A program made the position numbers and the translations under genes. A stretch of 64,000 nt of DNA from Roseburia sp. (GTDB lineage Bacteria > Bacillota_A > Clostridia > Lachnospirales > Lachnospiraceae). Position 1 is the first letter of the stretch. Each line of letters begins with the position of its first letter. The stretch covers positions 1 to 64,000 of the forward strand of contig DXQT01000004.1 of assembly GCA_019411365.1 (NCBI GenBank). The letters are read 5' to 3'. Below are positions 15,131-24,220 of the stretch, piece after piece. The notes beneath the pieces are model-generated. The model saw only the letters and a list, made by a program, of their open reading frames with translations, was not told the DNA's origin and searched no databases.

Positions 15131-15928
15131 TTAAGCGAATGTTTTCAGATAATCGATATATTTTTTTGAGATTTTTACGTGGGTGTAGAGTTCGGCATAT
15201 TCTCTTGGATTCAGCGTGTCTACATAGTTCTCCGGGAACTGCTTTGTCACACCGAATGTTTTTGCAAGATCGGCAGCTTTATTATAAGCAACGGCAGCAC
15301 TGGCTTCGCTGGCATAGTTTCCGATTTTGTAATTGCCGTTAATATGGATAAAAACTTTATAATGCGTAGCACCGTTTTTCTCATAGCTGAAAACACCATG
15401 ATAACGGTTGATGTTCAGAATGTTGGAATAACGGAAATCATGCGTATCACCGTTAAAAAACAGATAGTCTCTGCCGGTAACTGCATAGGGTTTGATCCCG
15501 TAGCGGGACAAAATGGAGTACTGCATGCCATAATCGCTTACAAATAAATGTCCCTGGCGTTTCTGGATGCGATGACCGGCATAATAAAACAGATCATCAA
15601 TGTCGAATTTCAGTTCCATATCATCGGAAAGAAAATAACTGAAGTAGCCTTTGCGCAGATAAATAGGGTTATGAAAATACAGATGATTATCCCGGAAGTT
15701 TAAAAGACATACTGCTTTGTCAAAGGACAGATGGCGAATCTGACTGTGGATGTTAAAAAGTGTGACTGCTTCATTTTCCAAAAGGTTACAGGCTTCTAAA
15801 TAGGCAGAGTGTGCATCTTCTTCCGATGAAAAGCTGCCGAGACTGATGTGTTTTGTCTGGTATGTAATGTTCGCGCGATAATAGACGGTTCCGTCCTTTT
15901 TTTGGGCAGAATAAACTCCAGTTTGCAT
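15131..15928 (-). CDS. AP2-domain protein with degenerate HNH core
   Basis: This 265-aa protein has an AP2/ERF-like DNA-binding fold at each end: residues 4-46 ('GVYSAQKKDGTVYYRANITY', 'LGSFSSEEDAHSAYLEA') and 178-222 ('GVFSYEKNGATHYKVFIHI', 'IGNYASEASAAVAYNKAA'). Between them, residues 150-175 ('NGDTHDFRYSNILNIN') resemble the end of an HNH nuclease in which typical catalytic histidines are reduced. This layout points to a homing-endonuclease relative that may have been kept as a DNA-binding protein. It stands alone, convergent with leuCD. Nuclease activity is doubtful and the target is unknown. Confidence 0.65.
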   Translation of the reverse strand: MQTGVYSAQKKDGTVYYRANITYQTKHISLGSFSSEEDAHSAYLEACNLLENEAVTLFNIHSQIRHLSFDKAVCLLNFRDNHLYFHNPIYLRKGYFSYFLSDDMELKFDIDDLFYYAGHRIQKRQGHLFVSDYGMQYSILSRYGIKPYAVTGRDYLFFNGDTHDFRYSNILNINRYHGVFSYEKNGATHYKVFIHINGNYKIGNYASEASAAVAYNKAADLAKTFGVTKQFPENYVDTLNPREYAELYTHVKISKKYIDYLKTFA

Positions 15929-16120
15929 GTTATAGTTTTCCTTCCATAAAATGATTACTTTACACTTATGAGATGATATATGCTATTTTAACATGACAGA
16001 ACAGGAAGAACAAGAAAATTATGGTGACTGTTCGCTCAGCAGAAAAACACTTGCTGTTTTGCTGTGTAAGAAAGTGATTCAGAATATGGTAAAAATATAA
16101 ATTTGATATGCTGTAAAATA

Positions 16121-16149
16121 TTGTTTCGTAAGTAAGAATTTGGTATAAT
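16121..16149 (+). promoter_or_regulatory. Sigma-A promoter of the chemoreceptor gene
   Basis: TTGTTT (16121-16126) and a perfect TATAAT (16144-16149) are spaced by 17 bp, about 60 bp before the chemoreceptor start. No sigma-28 pattern is seen. Confidence 0.6.
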
Positions 16150-16208
16150 ATTACAAAGTGATTTTCTGATCAAAAATGCAATTGGAATTTGAAAAGAGGA
16201 AAACAGAT

Positions 16209-18008
16209 ATGAGCGAAAGAACAAACAGAAAACAAAAGAAAAGTGGAAAAGCAGGAGGCGTAAAGTTACAGAGCCGGATGAGCCGGAAAGTTTTGATCCC
16301 TGTTATCTGTCTTGTGATCATTGCAATTTTATCTTCTGTGATCGGACATCGGAATTTAAAGTCCATGTATCAGGCGAGCAATGAGATCACAAGTGTTTAT
16401 ATGACAAAAACAGCACAGTTGAATGAGATCTCGGACAAATTTAAGGAAATGGAGATCCTTGCTTACAGCATGTGTGTGACAAAGTCGACAAATGACCGTG
16501 CCAGTATGCTCGAACAGAGCGCAGCAACCAAGGAAGAGATCAATAGTCTGCTGGAACAGTTAGATCAGATGGCAGTGACAGAGGATGAGAAGAGCAGGGT
16601 GAAGAATATCACCGCTTATTATCAGGGCTTTACGGATGCATACCAGAAGGTGACGGACAGTATTGAGAACGGTAATAAGACACAGGCACAGGAATACTGT
16701 AATCTTGAACTTTTTAAAGCGGCAAATAAATTGAGTGATGAACTTGCGTCTTATATTGAATTTTACAATGCAGATGTAGACCGGGTGGTTGCAAACCAGA
16801 GTACGGTATATGACAGTGGAAATTATGCAAATCTGATCGTTATCGGACTTATTGTTGTGAGTCTGATCGCATCGTTGTATATAACGATCTTTAAAGTAGT
16901 TCGTCCGATCAGGAAGACGTCAAAGGAACTGAAAGTGATCGTCAAAGATATGCAGTCCGGTCATGCAGATCTGACAAAACGTGTGACCGTAAAGGGAAAT
17001 GATGAGATCGCAGAACTTGCATCCGGTATGAATGTGTTCCTTGACACCTTACAGGAAGTTCTCGGAAAAATCGCAACAAACTCCAATGCGATAGGGGATG
17101 TCGTCCAGAATGTCGGAAGGAGTGTGGAGACAGCCAATACGAATGCCTATGATGTATCTGCTGTTATGGAAGAACTTTCTGCAACGATGGAGGAGGTTTC
17201 TTCTTCCGCTGCAACCGTGACCGATAATATTTCAAATGTAAATGATGAAGTGATCAGCATTGCGGATGATTCGAAGGCAATGAATGATTATGCATCCACT
17301 ATGCAGGAGCGTGCCGAAGAGTTAAAACAGAAGGCAGTAAACAATCAGGAAAATACAAGCCGGATGATCGCCGGCATCATCGAGTCGCTGAAGTCAGCGA
17401 TCGAGGAGAGTACCAGTGTCAGACATGTCAATGAACTGACGGAAGAAATCTTAAGCGTATCCAGCCAGACAAACCTTCTCGCGTTAAATGCTTCTATTGA
17501 GGCGGCAAGAGCGGGAGAGGCAGGAAAAGGATTTGCAGTTGTGGCAGATGAAATCCGGAAACTTGCAGATTCCACAAGAGAGACAGCGAATAATATCCAG
17601 AGTATCAACGCACAGGTCACAGATGCGGTGGAAAAGCTTTCTGACAGCGCAAACCAGCTTGTTACCTATATTGATGATACGATCATGCCGGATTATGACA
17701 GCTTCGTAAAAACAGGCGAGCAGTACCGGACCGATGCAACTTATGTCAATAGTACCATGGATCACTTCGAGGAGCGTGCAAACAGTCTGAAAGAGGTTGT
17801 CCTTGTGATGAAACAGTCAGTAGAGGATATTTCCACGGCGATTGAGGAGAGTGCGAAAGGAATCGCAAATGCTGCGGAAAATACCGATATCCTTGTAGAA
17901 AACATGGAAAAGGTCAAGAAGAAAATGGAGACAAACCAGCAGATCAGTGACCAGTTGAAAGCAGAATCAGATCGTTTTCAGGGGATTTCGGACAATTTAA
18001 TGCTTTAA
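16209..18008 (+). CDS. Methyl-accepting chemotaxis protein
   Basis: The start is taken as ATG 16209 with AGAGG upstream, giving 599 aa. After a basic N-terminus come TM1 (about 28-46), a helical four-helix-bundle-type extracytoplasmic sensor (47-205), TM2 (about 207-232), a HAMP domain, and a long signalling coiled coil. The conserved tip '[36 protein letters not shown]' region is intact, so it can couple to CheA and CheW. The ligand cannot be predicted. The nearby leftward CheY plus CheX-like pair may belong to the same chemosensory network. It ends about 70 bp before thrC. Confidence 0.93.
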   Translation: MSERTNRKQKKSGKAGGVKLQSRMSRKVLIPVICLVIIAILSSVIGHRNLKSMYQASNEITSVYMTKTAQLNEISDKFKEMEILAYSMCVTKSTNDRASMLEQSAATKEEINSLLEQLDQMAVTEDEKSRVKNITAYYQGFTDAYQKVTDSIENGNKTQAQEYCNLELFKAANKLSDELASYIEFYNADVDRVVANQSTVYDSGNYANLIVIGLIVVSLIASLYITIFKVVRPIRKTSKELKVIVKDMQSGHADLTKRVTVKGNDEIAELASGMNVFLDTLQEVLGKIATNSNAIGDVVQNVGRSVETANTNAYDVSAVMEELSATMEEVSSSAATVTDNISNVNDEVISIADDSKAMNDYASTMQERAEELKQKAVNNQENTSRMIAGIIESLKSAIEESTSVRHVNELTEEILSVSSQTNLLALNASIEAARAGEAGKGFAVVADEIRKLADSTRETANNIQSINAQVTDAVEKLSDSANQLVTYIDDTIMPDYDSFVKTGEQYRTDATYVNSTMDHFEERANSLKEVVLVMKQSVEDISTAIEESAKGIANAAENTDILVENMEKVKKKMETNQQISDQLKAESDRFQGISDNLML

Positions 18009-18078
18009 TGCATTGACATGAGAGAACGTTTTATCTATAATGAGCGAAAGAGAGAAAAAGGATAAGAGGATTGTGAAA

Positions 18079-19572
18079 ATGGAATTGATGTACACAAGCA
18101 CCAGAAATGCAAATGAAAAAGTGACAGCTTCACAGGCTATTTTAAAAGGACTTGCAGAGGACGGAGGATTATTTGTTCCGGAACAGCTTCCGACATTGGA
18201 TAAGACGGTAGATGAACTTGCAGGAATGACTTATCAGGAAACAGCTTATGAAGTTATGAAGAAGTTTTTGACAGACTTCACGGAGGAAGAATTAAAGAAT
18301 TGTATCAATGCAGCTTATGACAGCAAGTTTGATACAGAAGAGATCGCACCATTGGTTCAGGCGGACGGAGCGTATTATCTGGAGTTGTTCCATGGCTCAA
18401 CGATTGCTTTTAAAGATATGGCATTATCCATCCTGCCACATTTAATGATCACATCAGCGAGAAAGAATCAGGTGAAAAATGATATTGTAATCCTGACAGC
18501 TACTTCCGGGGATACCGGAAAAGCAGCATTAGCCGGATTCGCAGATGTAAAGGGAACAAAGATCATTGTATTTTATCCAAAGAACGGTGTCAGCCCAATT
18601 CAGGAAAAACAGATGGTGACACAGAAGGGCGATAATACATTTGTTGTAGGTATCCATGGTAACTTTGACCAGGCACAGACTGGTGTGAAGAAGATTTTTG
18701 GTGATAAAGAAATGGCAGCGGAATTAGCAGCTGCAGGTTATCAGTTCTCCTCCGCGAATTCCATCAATATTGGACGTCTGGTGCCACAGATTGTCTATTA
18801 TGTATATGCATATGCAAAATTATATGCAAATGGTGTTATTGGAAAAGATGAGAGAATCAATGTCGTAGTTCCAACCGGTAACTTTGGTAATATTCTGGCA
18901 GCATTTTATGCGAAGAATATGGGAATCCCAATTGCAAAATTGATCTGTGCATCCAATGAGAATAAGGTTCTTTACGACTTTTTCACAACCGGAACTTATG
19001 ATAAGAACAGAGAATTTATGCTGACAAGCTCTCCATCCATGGATATTCTGATTTCCAGTAACTTAGAGCGTCTGATTTACCGTATTGCCGGAAATGATGC
19101 TGCAAAGAATGCAGATTTCATGAAAGCATTAAATACAAACGGAAAGTATGAGATTACGCCTGCAATGAAAGAACAGCTTGCAGATTTCTATGGAAATTAT
19201 ACAAGTGAGGAAGAAACAGCAGAAGAGATCCGGAACTTATACGAGAAGACAGGTTATATTATTGATACTCATACAGCAGTTGCGACAGGTGTATATCATA
19301 AGTATTTAAAAGATACAAAGGATACGGACACCAAGACCGTGATCGCATCTACTGCAAGTCCGTTCAAGTTTACAAGAAGCGTGATGGATGCGATTGATAA
19401 GAAGTATGATGCAATGACAGATTTTGAACTTGTTGACGAACTGAGCAAAATTGGAAATGTTAAGATTCCAAATGCCATCGAAGAGATCCGTACCGCAGAG
19501 GTAAGACATAAGACCGTATGTGAAGTGGATGAGATGCCAAAGGTTGTAAAAGAATTTTTGAACGTGAAATGA
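18079..19572 (+). CDS. thrC: Threonine synthase
   Basis: The likely start is ATG 18079 with AGAGGA 8 nt upstream, giving 497 aa; an in-frame ATG at 18040 is possible but lacks a ribosome site. The PLP lysine sits in 'GSTIAFKDMAL' near residue 105. 'TATSGDTGKAALAGF' is the conserved phosphate and substrate block. The enzyme converts O-phosphohomoserine to threonine in the cytoplasm. Length fits the longer ThrC subfamily of Clostridia and Proteobacteria. It is followed by a strong terminator and has no other threonine gene beside it. Confidence 0.95.
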   Translation: MELMYTSTRNANEKVTASQAILKGLAEDGGLFVPEQLPTLDKTVDELAGMTYQETAYEVMKKFLTDFTEEELKNCINAAYDSKFDTEEIAPLVQADGAYYLELFHGSTIAFKDMALSILPHLMITSARKNQVKNDIVILTATSGDTGKAALAGFADVKGTKIIVFYPKNGVSPIQEKQMVTQKGDNTFVVGIHGNFDQAQTGVKKIFGDKEMAAELAAAGYQFSSANSINIGRLVPQIVYYVYAYAKLYANGVIGKDERINVVVPTGNFGNILAAFYAKNMGIPIAKLICASNENKVLYDFFTTGTYDKNREFMLTSSPSMDILISSNLERLIYRIAGNDAAKNADFMKALNTNGKYEITPAMKEQLADFYGNYTSEEETAEEIRNLYEKTGYIIDTHTAVATGVYHKYLKDTKDTDTKTVIASTASPFKFTRSVMDAIDKKYDAMTDFELVDELSKIGNVKIPNAIEEIRTAEVRHKTVCEVDEMPKVVKEFLNVK

Positions 19573-19620
19573 TCGTGCAGATTTTTAGCATTTGTATCTT
19601 ATTAAAACGATAATAGAAAA

Positions 19621-19660
19621 AATAAGGCTGTCTGATAAAACTATCAGCAGCCTTATTTTT
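19621..19660. terminator. Strong bidirectional terminator after thrC
   Basis: AATAAGGCTG (19621-19630) pairs with CAGCCTTATT, and the inner CTGATA pairs with TATCAG around AAAC. T residues follow on the plus strand. It also suits the convergent CheX-like gene. Confidence 0.9.
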
Positions 19661-19700
19661 GTGACCTGAAAATTGATTTTCTATTGATACAATCCCATTA

Positions 19701-20588
19701 TTATTTCTTCAATTCAAAAATGAAATTAATAACACCAAACGGATACATGACCTGAAGTAAATAAGATGAACTGGACAATTCAATCAATTCGTCAGAAACA
19801 ACTTCAGGAGCCTCTAATGTTAATTCTTTTCCGAGTGTATTTGAAATATTCACATTATATAATCCGTTATGAAGATTTAAGAAATCTTCCAGAGAAGCCT
19901 GAACATATTCATCAAACTCTGTAAATTCCTCATTTACGTATCTGGATGCAAAGCTGATACAGGTTGTCTCAGGCATATCCAGATAAACTTTAGCGGATAA
20001 ATCGCCATGGATCGTCTGCGAAACACAGTAATTTACAGGATATTCTTTGCATGGGTTAAAACACAGCGGAGTGAAATCATCCCCGATAAAACGCGTCAGA
20101 TCATTGAACAGCAATCGCATATAGGAAGCATTGTATTCGTCTGCAGCTACATCAGTTGTATGGAAGAAATTTGCAAGAATCCGGTCAAGATCATCCTGTT
20201 TTTCGTTGCTGTAATCTAAATCCGTTATTTCGTTTTCTGATTCATAATCCGTGATCAGTGTTTCCAGCTGCGCATTGTTAATATAACCTTCCTCTACAAG
20301 TGTCTGTCCTAATAACAGAAAGTCCGGATACTGTGTCTTGACAAGTTCATCGACCTGTTCCTGTGTCAGATATCCCTCGCGGACAGCTAAATCGCCAAAC
20401 CGACAATCATTATGTGTCTGTGAAATGATGACATTATCTACTTCATTTGCAGTCATATATCCCTTCATAATGGCGAGAGTGCCAAGCTTCATATGCTGGG
20501 AGGATTTTTTGCCAAGGGCACTGAGCAGCTGATCTTTTGTCACTACATTGTGAGATAATAAAAATGTTCCAAAAAACTGTGCGTACAT
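19701..20588 (-). CDS. MshEN-repeat (c-di-GMP-binding-like) protein with CheX-like domain
   Basis: This 295-aa protein has four tandem copies of a MshEN-type motif at about 5-27, 34-57, 63-86 and 91-114. Each follows the pattern [RKL]-[LF]-G-x-x-L-x(3)-G-[YV]-[LMIV]-T-x-x-[QE]-[LV]. In MshE and related ATPases this motif binds cyclic di-GMP. Residues about 150-295 resemble CheX/CheC: 'EDFLNLHNGLY' aligns with the E-x-x-N phosphatase motif with Asp in place of Glu, followed by a 'LTLEAPEV' strand. CheX dephosphorylates CheY-P. The gene follows a CheY-like gene by 3 bp, its likely partner. The fusion would link a second messenger to chemotaxis adaptation; this is inference. Confidence 0.65.
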   Translation of the reverse strand: MYAQFFGTFLLSHNVVTKDQLLSALGKKSSQHMKLGTLAIMKGYMTANEVDNVIISQTHNDCRFGDLAVREGYLTQEQVDELVKTQYPDFLLLGQTLVEEGYINNAQLETLITDYESENEITDLDYSNEKQDDLDRILANFFHTTDVAADEYNASYMRLLFNDLTRFIGDDFTPLCFNPCKEYPVNYCVSQTIHGDLSAKVYLDMPETTCISFASRYVNEEFTEFDEYVQASLEDFLNLHNGLYNVNISNTLGKELTLEAPEVVSDELIELSSSSYLLQVMYPFGVINFIFELKK

Positions 20589-20591
20589 ATT

Positions 20592-20969
20592 TTATCTCCC
20601 TTCAAATCTTGAGGTAAGGATGCTATGCAGCTGCTCTGGATTTAAAGGTTTCTGGATAAAATCCTTTGCACCGGCTTCAATGGCGGAACGCAGCTGTGAC
20701 TGTGTTCCGACAGAAGAAACGATAATGATTTCTGCATCTTTGTCAAAATCAATAATTTCACGGATTGCTGCATTGCCATCTTTTACTGGCATAACGATAT
20801 CAAGAAAAGATAAATCAGGCTTTTCCTTTTTATAGATATCAATTGCATCCTGTCCGTTGGATGCCTCGAAAAAAGTTGGTGTACCATATTTTGAAATAAA
20901 ATCTTTTAACTGCTTTCGTGCAAGTATGGAATCATCACTAATAAGAATTTTTGCATTGTCTAGTCTCAT
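20592..20969 (-). CDS. CheY-like single-domain response regulator
   Basis: The 125-aa receiver has the acidic pair in 'ILISDDS', Asp in 'PDLSFLDIVMP' near residue 57 as phosphoacceptor, Ser or Thr in 'IIIVSSVG', and Lys in 'FIQKPLN'. There is no output domain. It is first in an operon with the MshEN-CheX-like protein (3-bp gap). CheY-type regulators act on the flagellar switch or on partner proteins; here the partner is probably the adjacent protein. It starts at ATG 20969 with AAAGGGG upstream. Confidence 0.9.
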   Translation of the reverse strand: MRLDNAKILISDDSILARKQLKDFISKYGTPTFFEASNGQDAIDIYKKEKPDLSFLDIVMPVKDGNAAIREIIDFDKDAEIIIVSSVGTQSQLRSAIEAGAKDFIQKPLNPEQLHSILTSRFEGR

Positions 20970-21180
20970 AGTAAATCCCCTTTTCCTAATTTGTTTATAG
21001 AACCTATTTTACACTAAAAAAAATGGGCATGCAATTGTAATATACAAAATTCGTGTTGTTTTTTCTCGAAAAAACGCAAAATATGGATTGATTTTGTTCT
21101 TGAATCTTAAGGATGGAGAGTTTATAATGAGTGCATCTTTGTAAAATTATGTAAAATCAGAAATGGAAGGGTAAAAGAAG

Positions 21181-21522
21181 ATGGATGTAATGCTTGTATT
21201 TAACGTGGTGGTTGCGTTATTCGGTGCCTATATGATATGGTCAGCACTTCAGATGAAGAAGAGTGGTAAGATTAATTCCATGGTACTGGCACAGGAAGAG
21301 TTAAAAAAAGTGAAAGATACAAAGGGATTCATTGAATTTCTGTATTGGCGGGAGATGTTGTTTGGTGCGCTGGTATTGATTGTTGGGGTTCTTGGAGTCT
21401 TAAATGAGACCGTTATGCCGATTGGAAAAGCAAGTATCCTGGAAGTGATCATTTTCCTTGCAGCTTTCATCTGGTTTCAGAATTCATTGGCGAAAGCGAG
21501 AGAAAAGTTTTTACATTTATAA
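21181..21522 (+). CDS. Small membrane protein of unknown function
   Basis: This 113-aa protein has three predicted transmembrane segments: about 3-22, 58-76 and 84-102. A charged cytoplasmic loop ('KDTKGFIEFLYWRE') lies between the first two. It starts at ATG 21181 with a purine-rich AATGGAAGGG upstream. I do not recognise the family. It is a single-gene unit that ends before a long hairpin shared with the convergent citrate synthase gene. Confidence 0.7.
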   Translation: MDVMLVFNVVVALFGAYMIWSALQMKKSGKINSMVLAQEELKKVKDTKGFIEFLYWREMLFGALVLIVGVLGVLNETVMPIGKASILEVIIFLAAFIWFQNSLAKAREKFLHL

Positions 21523-21537
21523 TATGAGTTACATAAA

Positions 21538-21604
21538 AAACAGTTGTCATGGAAACAGACCGAAACCGGTAATATCCGGTGTGTTCCCAGTGGCAACTGT
21601 TTTC
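21538..21604. terminator. Long bidirectional hairpin between the membrane protein and gltA
   Basis: AAACAGTTG near 21538 pairs with CAACTGTTT near 21595-21603, with further imperfect pairing inside (CCGG segments). T residues follow on the plus strand and A residues precede it, so it can terminate both genes. Confidence 0.8.
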
Positions 21605-21609
21605 TTATT

Positions 21610-22977
21610 TTAACGTTCCTCCATAGGAACATAAGCTTTTCGTTCGCCAACATTCTTGTATGCAGGACGCATGATCTTGCCACTGTGTGCCACTTCCTCA
21701 AGACGGTGTGCACTCCAGCCGGAGATTCGTGCAATGGCAAAAATCGGTGTGTAAAGTTCTACCGGGAGTCCTAACATGCTGTAGGCGAAGCCGCTGTAAA
21801 AGTCAACGTTTGGACTGACACCCTTGTAGATCTTACGTTCTTTTGCAATGATCTCAGGGGCAAGCCGCTCGACCGTTGCATAGAGTTTGAATTCTTTTTC
21901 ATAGCCCTTTTCTTCGGAGAGTTTTTCTACGAAAGAGCGGAAAATAACAGCTCGTGGATCGGAAAGTGAGTAAACCGCATGTCCCATACCATAAATTAGA
22001 CCAGCGTGGTCGAATGCTTCTTTATGCAACAATTTTGTCAGATAATCTGCAATCTCATCCTCGTTTGACCAGTCTTTCACCTGTTTTTTCATATCATCAA
22101 ACATTTTTACAACTTTGATATTGGCACCACCGTGTTTCGGTCCTTTTAAGGAACCTAAAGAGGCTGCAATCGCGGAATAGGTATCGGTTCCGGAGGAAGA
22201 TACCAGATGCGTGGTGAATGTGGAGTTGTTACCACCACCGTGCTCCATATGCAAGATCAGGGCGGTATCTAACAATTTCGCTTCCAGTGGTGTGAATTTA
22301 CTGTCAACGCGGAGAATATGTAAAATATTTTCTGCAGTAGAATATTCTTCTTTTGGAGGATGGATAAATAAGCTGGCACCATCGTGATAATGCTTATATG
22401 CCTGATAACCGTAAACAGAAAGCAATGGGAATAAACTGATCAACTGAAGACATTGTCTCAATACATTTGGAAGAGAAATATCATCCGCCCTGTCATCGTA
22501 GGAGTAAAGTGTCAACACACTCCGCGCAAGGGTGTTCATCATATCCCTGCTTGGCGCTTTCATGATGATGTCACGTACAAAACTGGTAGGCAGTGTGCGG
22601 TATTTGCTCAGCATGTTAGTGAATTCTTTTAGTTCGTCTTTTGTTGGAAGACTGCCAAACAGAAGAAGATAGGTACATTCCTCAAATCCGAAATGGCTGT
22701 TCTCGTCAATTCCGGCAATAATATCTTTTACATTATAGCCGCGGTAATAGAGTTCACCATCTGCCGGCTGGGATACTCCGTCCACGATCTTTGTCGAACA
22801 TACATCAGAAATCTCGGTCAGTCCAACGAGCACACCTTTACCGTTTATGTCACGCAGCCCGCGTTTTACGTCGTATTTGCTATATAATTCCGGATCAATG
22901 ACAGAACATTTGGCACTTAACTCAGACAGATGCTCTAACTCCGGTGTTATCTCACAAAATGGATTATTTTTTGTCAT
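21610..22977 (-). CDS. gltA: Citrate synthase, Si type
   Basis: This 455-aa protein belongs to the classical citrate synthase family. Catalytic residues are seen: His in 'EHGGGNNSTF', His in 'GMGHAVY', and Asp in 'SPNVDFYSG'. It condenses oxaloacetate and acetyl-CoA to citrate. It starts at ATG 22977 with a perfect GAAGGAGGG. The gene is monocistronic and leftward. A second, unrelated citrate-forming enzyme of the Re type appears to be encoded at 48493, next to isocitrate dehydrogenase, so the cell may have two routes. It is about 20 aa longer than E. coli GltA, with an N-terminal extension. Confidence 0.93.
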   Translation of the reverse strand: MTKNNPFCEITPELEHLSELSAKCSVIDPELYSKYDVKRGLRDINGKGVLVGLTEISDVCSTKIVDGVSQPADGELYYRGYNVKDIIAGIDENSHFGFEECTYLLLFGSLPTKDELKEFTNMLSKYRTLPTSFVRDIIMKAPSRDMMNTLARSVLTLYSYDDRADDISLPNVLRQCLQLISLFPLLSVYGYQAYKHYHDGASLFIHPPKEEYSTAENILHILRVDSKFTPLEAKLLDTALILHMEHGGGNNSTFTTHLVSSSGTDTYSAIAASLGSLKGPKHGGANIKVVKMFDDMKKQVKDWSNEDEIADYLTKLLHKEAFDHAGLIYGMGHAVYSLSDPRAVIFRSFVEKLSEEKGYEKEFKLYATVERLAPEIIAKERKIYKGVSPNVDFYSGFAYSMLGLPVELYTPIFAIARISGWSAHRLEEVAHSGKIMRPAYKNVGERKAYVPMEER

Positions 22978-23220
22978 TTAAAGCCCTCCTTCAATTTATC
23001 ACGTTAACTTATAATAGCATATGTACTAAAATTAATACAAGAAAATTGTTCCAAATTTAAAAAAATTTAAAAAATTTTTAGAAAAAGTTTACATATAAAC
23101 ATGAAACTTCTTAATTATTCCTATACTTTCAGGAGATATTAGATTACAATAAAAAATGTAAATAATATGTCGTTTGTTGGAAAAAACAGTATAAAAATGG
23201 AAAAACAGGAGTTTGACAGG

Positions 23221-23634
23221 ATGGAAGCGGAAGAGTTAATAAAAGCAGCTATGGAGGCAAAGGAGCATGCGTATGTCCCATATTCCCATTTTCGGGTTGG
23301 AGCGGCACTTCTAACAAAAAGCGGTAAGGTTTATCAGGGATGCAATATTGAAAACGCAGGATATTCTCCGACAAACTGTGCGGAGCGTACAGCATTTTTT
23401 AAGGCAGTCTATGAGGGAGAGCGTGAGTTTGCAGCAATTGCGATCAATGGAGATGGAGACGATTATCTGTATCCGTGCGGTGTGTGCAGACAGGTCATGG
23501 CAGAATTCTGCGAGCCGGATACGTTTCGAATTTTTGTTTCCAAAAAGAATGGAGAATATCGGGAGTATACGCTTGGGGAATTGTTTCCGGGTGCATTCAC
23601 AAAGGACGATATAGAAAAAGCCAGAGTTTACTAG
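23221..23634 (+). CDS. cdd: Cytidine deaminase
   Basis: The likely start is ATG 23221 with CAGGAG upstream, giving 137 aa, the usual size for the tetrameric class; upstream in-frame ATGs at 23167 and 23197 are alternatives. Zinc and catalytic residues are in 'CNIENAGYSPTNCAERTAFF' (Cys-Ala-Glu) and 'PCGVCRQV'. It deaminates cytidine and deoxycytidine to uridine forms in pyrimidine salvage. It is a stand-alone gene ahead of the noncoding RNA region. Confidence 0.93.
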   Translation: MEAEELIKAAMEAKEHAYVPYSHFRVGAALLTKSGKVYQGCNIENAGYSPTNCAERTAFFKAVYEGEREFAAIAINGDGDDYLYPCGVCRQVMAEFCEPDTFRIFVSKKNGEYREYTLGELFPGAFTKDDIEKARVY

Positions 23635-23730
23635 GTGGAACATGTTTTTGCCATTTTGTCAATGGATAAAACTACAAGAAAATAGTAGTAATTTTGGTAG
23701 TATTTTTTACGTTCCGGCATTAATTTTTGC

Positions 23731-23759
23731 TTGTGAATCAGGGAACATTAAAGTATAAT
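23731..23759 (+). promoter_or_regulatory. Promoter of the structured RNA
   Basis: TTGTGA (23731-23736) and a perfect TATAAT (23754-23759) are spaced by 17 bp. The expected start of transcription is near 23766, just ahead of the structured RNA. No coding frame follows. Confidence 0.7.
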
Positions 23760-23765
23760 AAGACT

Positions 23766-23962
23766 ATCAAAAAACAGCCTGGGATGTGCGACACCCTACT
23801 ATTTTGAACCTACATTTACTTTAAACGGGATTCCAACATTTTCAATTGGATGCCAGGCCTCAGTAATTCGCTACGGCGGCGGGGGAAGGCAAAAGCTTGA
23901 TTGAGGTTACCCACCTAGCGTTGGCTAGGAGTCAAAATTGTAGGAAACGGCATTTTGGGTAT
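23766..23962 (+). ncRNA. Structured noncoding RNA (raiA-motif or 6S-type candidate)
   Basis: No coding frame explains this G/C-richer block set in AT-rich DNA. It has its own promoter. CCTACTATTTTGA (23795-23807) pairs with TCAAAATTGTAGG (23932-23944) at 12 of 13 positions, closing a domain of about 150 nt. Inside are CCTAGC/GCTAGG (23914-23919 with 23924-23929), CCTCA/TGAGG (23858-23862 with 23902-23906) and a GGGATTCC/GGATGCC segment. This makes a multibranched fold. Size, compactness and host group fit the raiA-motif RNA of Clostridia; 6S RNA is the alternative, but its single long hairpin fits less well. Naming needs a covariance-model search; RNA status is well supported. Confidence 0.75.
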
Positions 23963-24166
23963 TACAAAAGATAGAATGTACGAAAGAATTTATAAAGTAC
24001 AGAAGAAGTTTTGAAGACACAAAAGCGTTCACAAGACACAGAAGATTTATAGTGAGGTACAAAAGATTCCGAAAGTACAAAAGCATTTTTGAGACACAAA
24101 AGAATCATAAAAGTACCAATGAAGATAGAAGATACACACGAGAATAAAACAGAAGATACAAAAGCG
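23963..24166 (+). repeat. Degenerate ACAAAAG repeat array downstream of the RNA
   Basis: About ten degenerate units of 18-25 nt, each built on G-[AT]-[CTA]-ACA-[AG]AAG, follow the structured RNA. Examples are GACACAAAAG, GTACAAAAG and GATACAAAAG. The stretch is very rich in A and G on the plus strand, has no long frame on that strand, and ends at a strong terminator. It therefore looks like the 3' part of the same transcript. Confidence 0.65.
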
Positions 24167-24199
24167 AGAAGCTGCTTTCTTAGAAAGCAGCTTCTTTTT
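24167..24199 (+). terminator. Terminator ending the RNA and repeat transcript
   Basis: AGAAGCTGCTTTC (24167-24179) pairs perfectly with GAAAGCAGCTTCT (24183-24195), with a TTA loop and a T run. It would end a transcript of about 430 nt starting near 23766. Confidence 0.92.
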
Positions 24200-24220
24200 A
24201 GGTAGTGCGTGAGGGGGAAA

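Noticed and set aside
23963..24166. CRISPR array
   Set aside because: The repeat units are short (about 8-10 nt conserved), degenerate and unevenly spaced, with no cas genes nearby.
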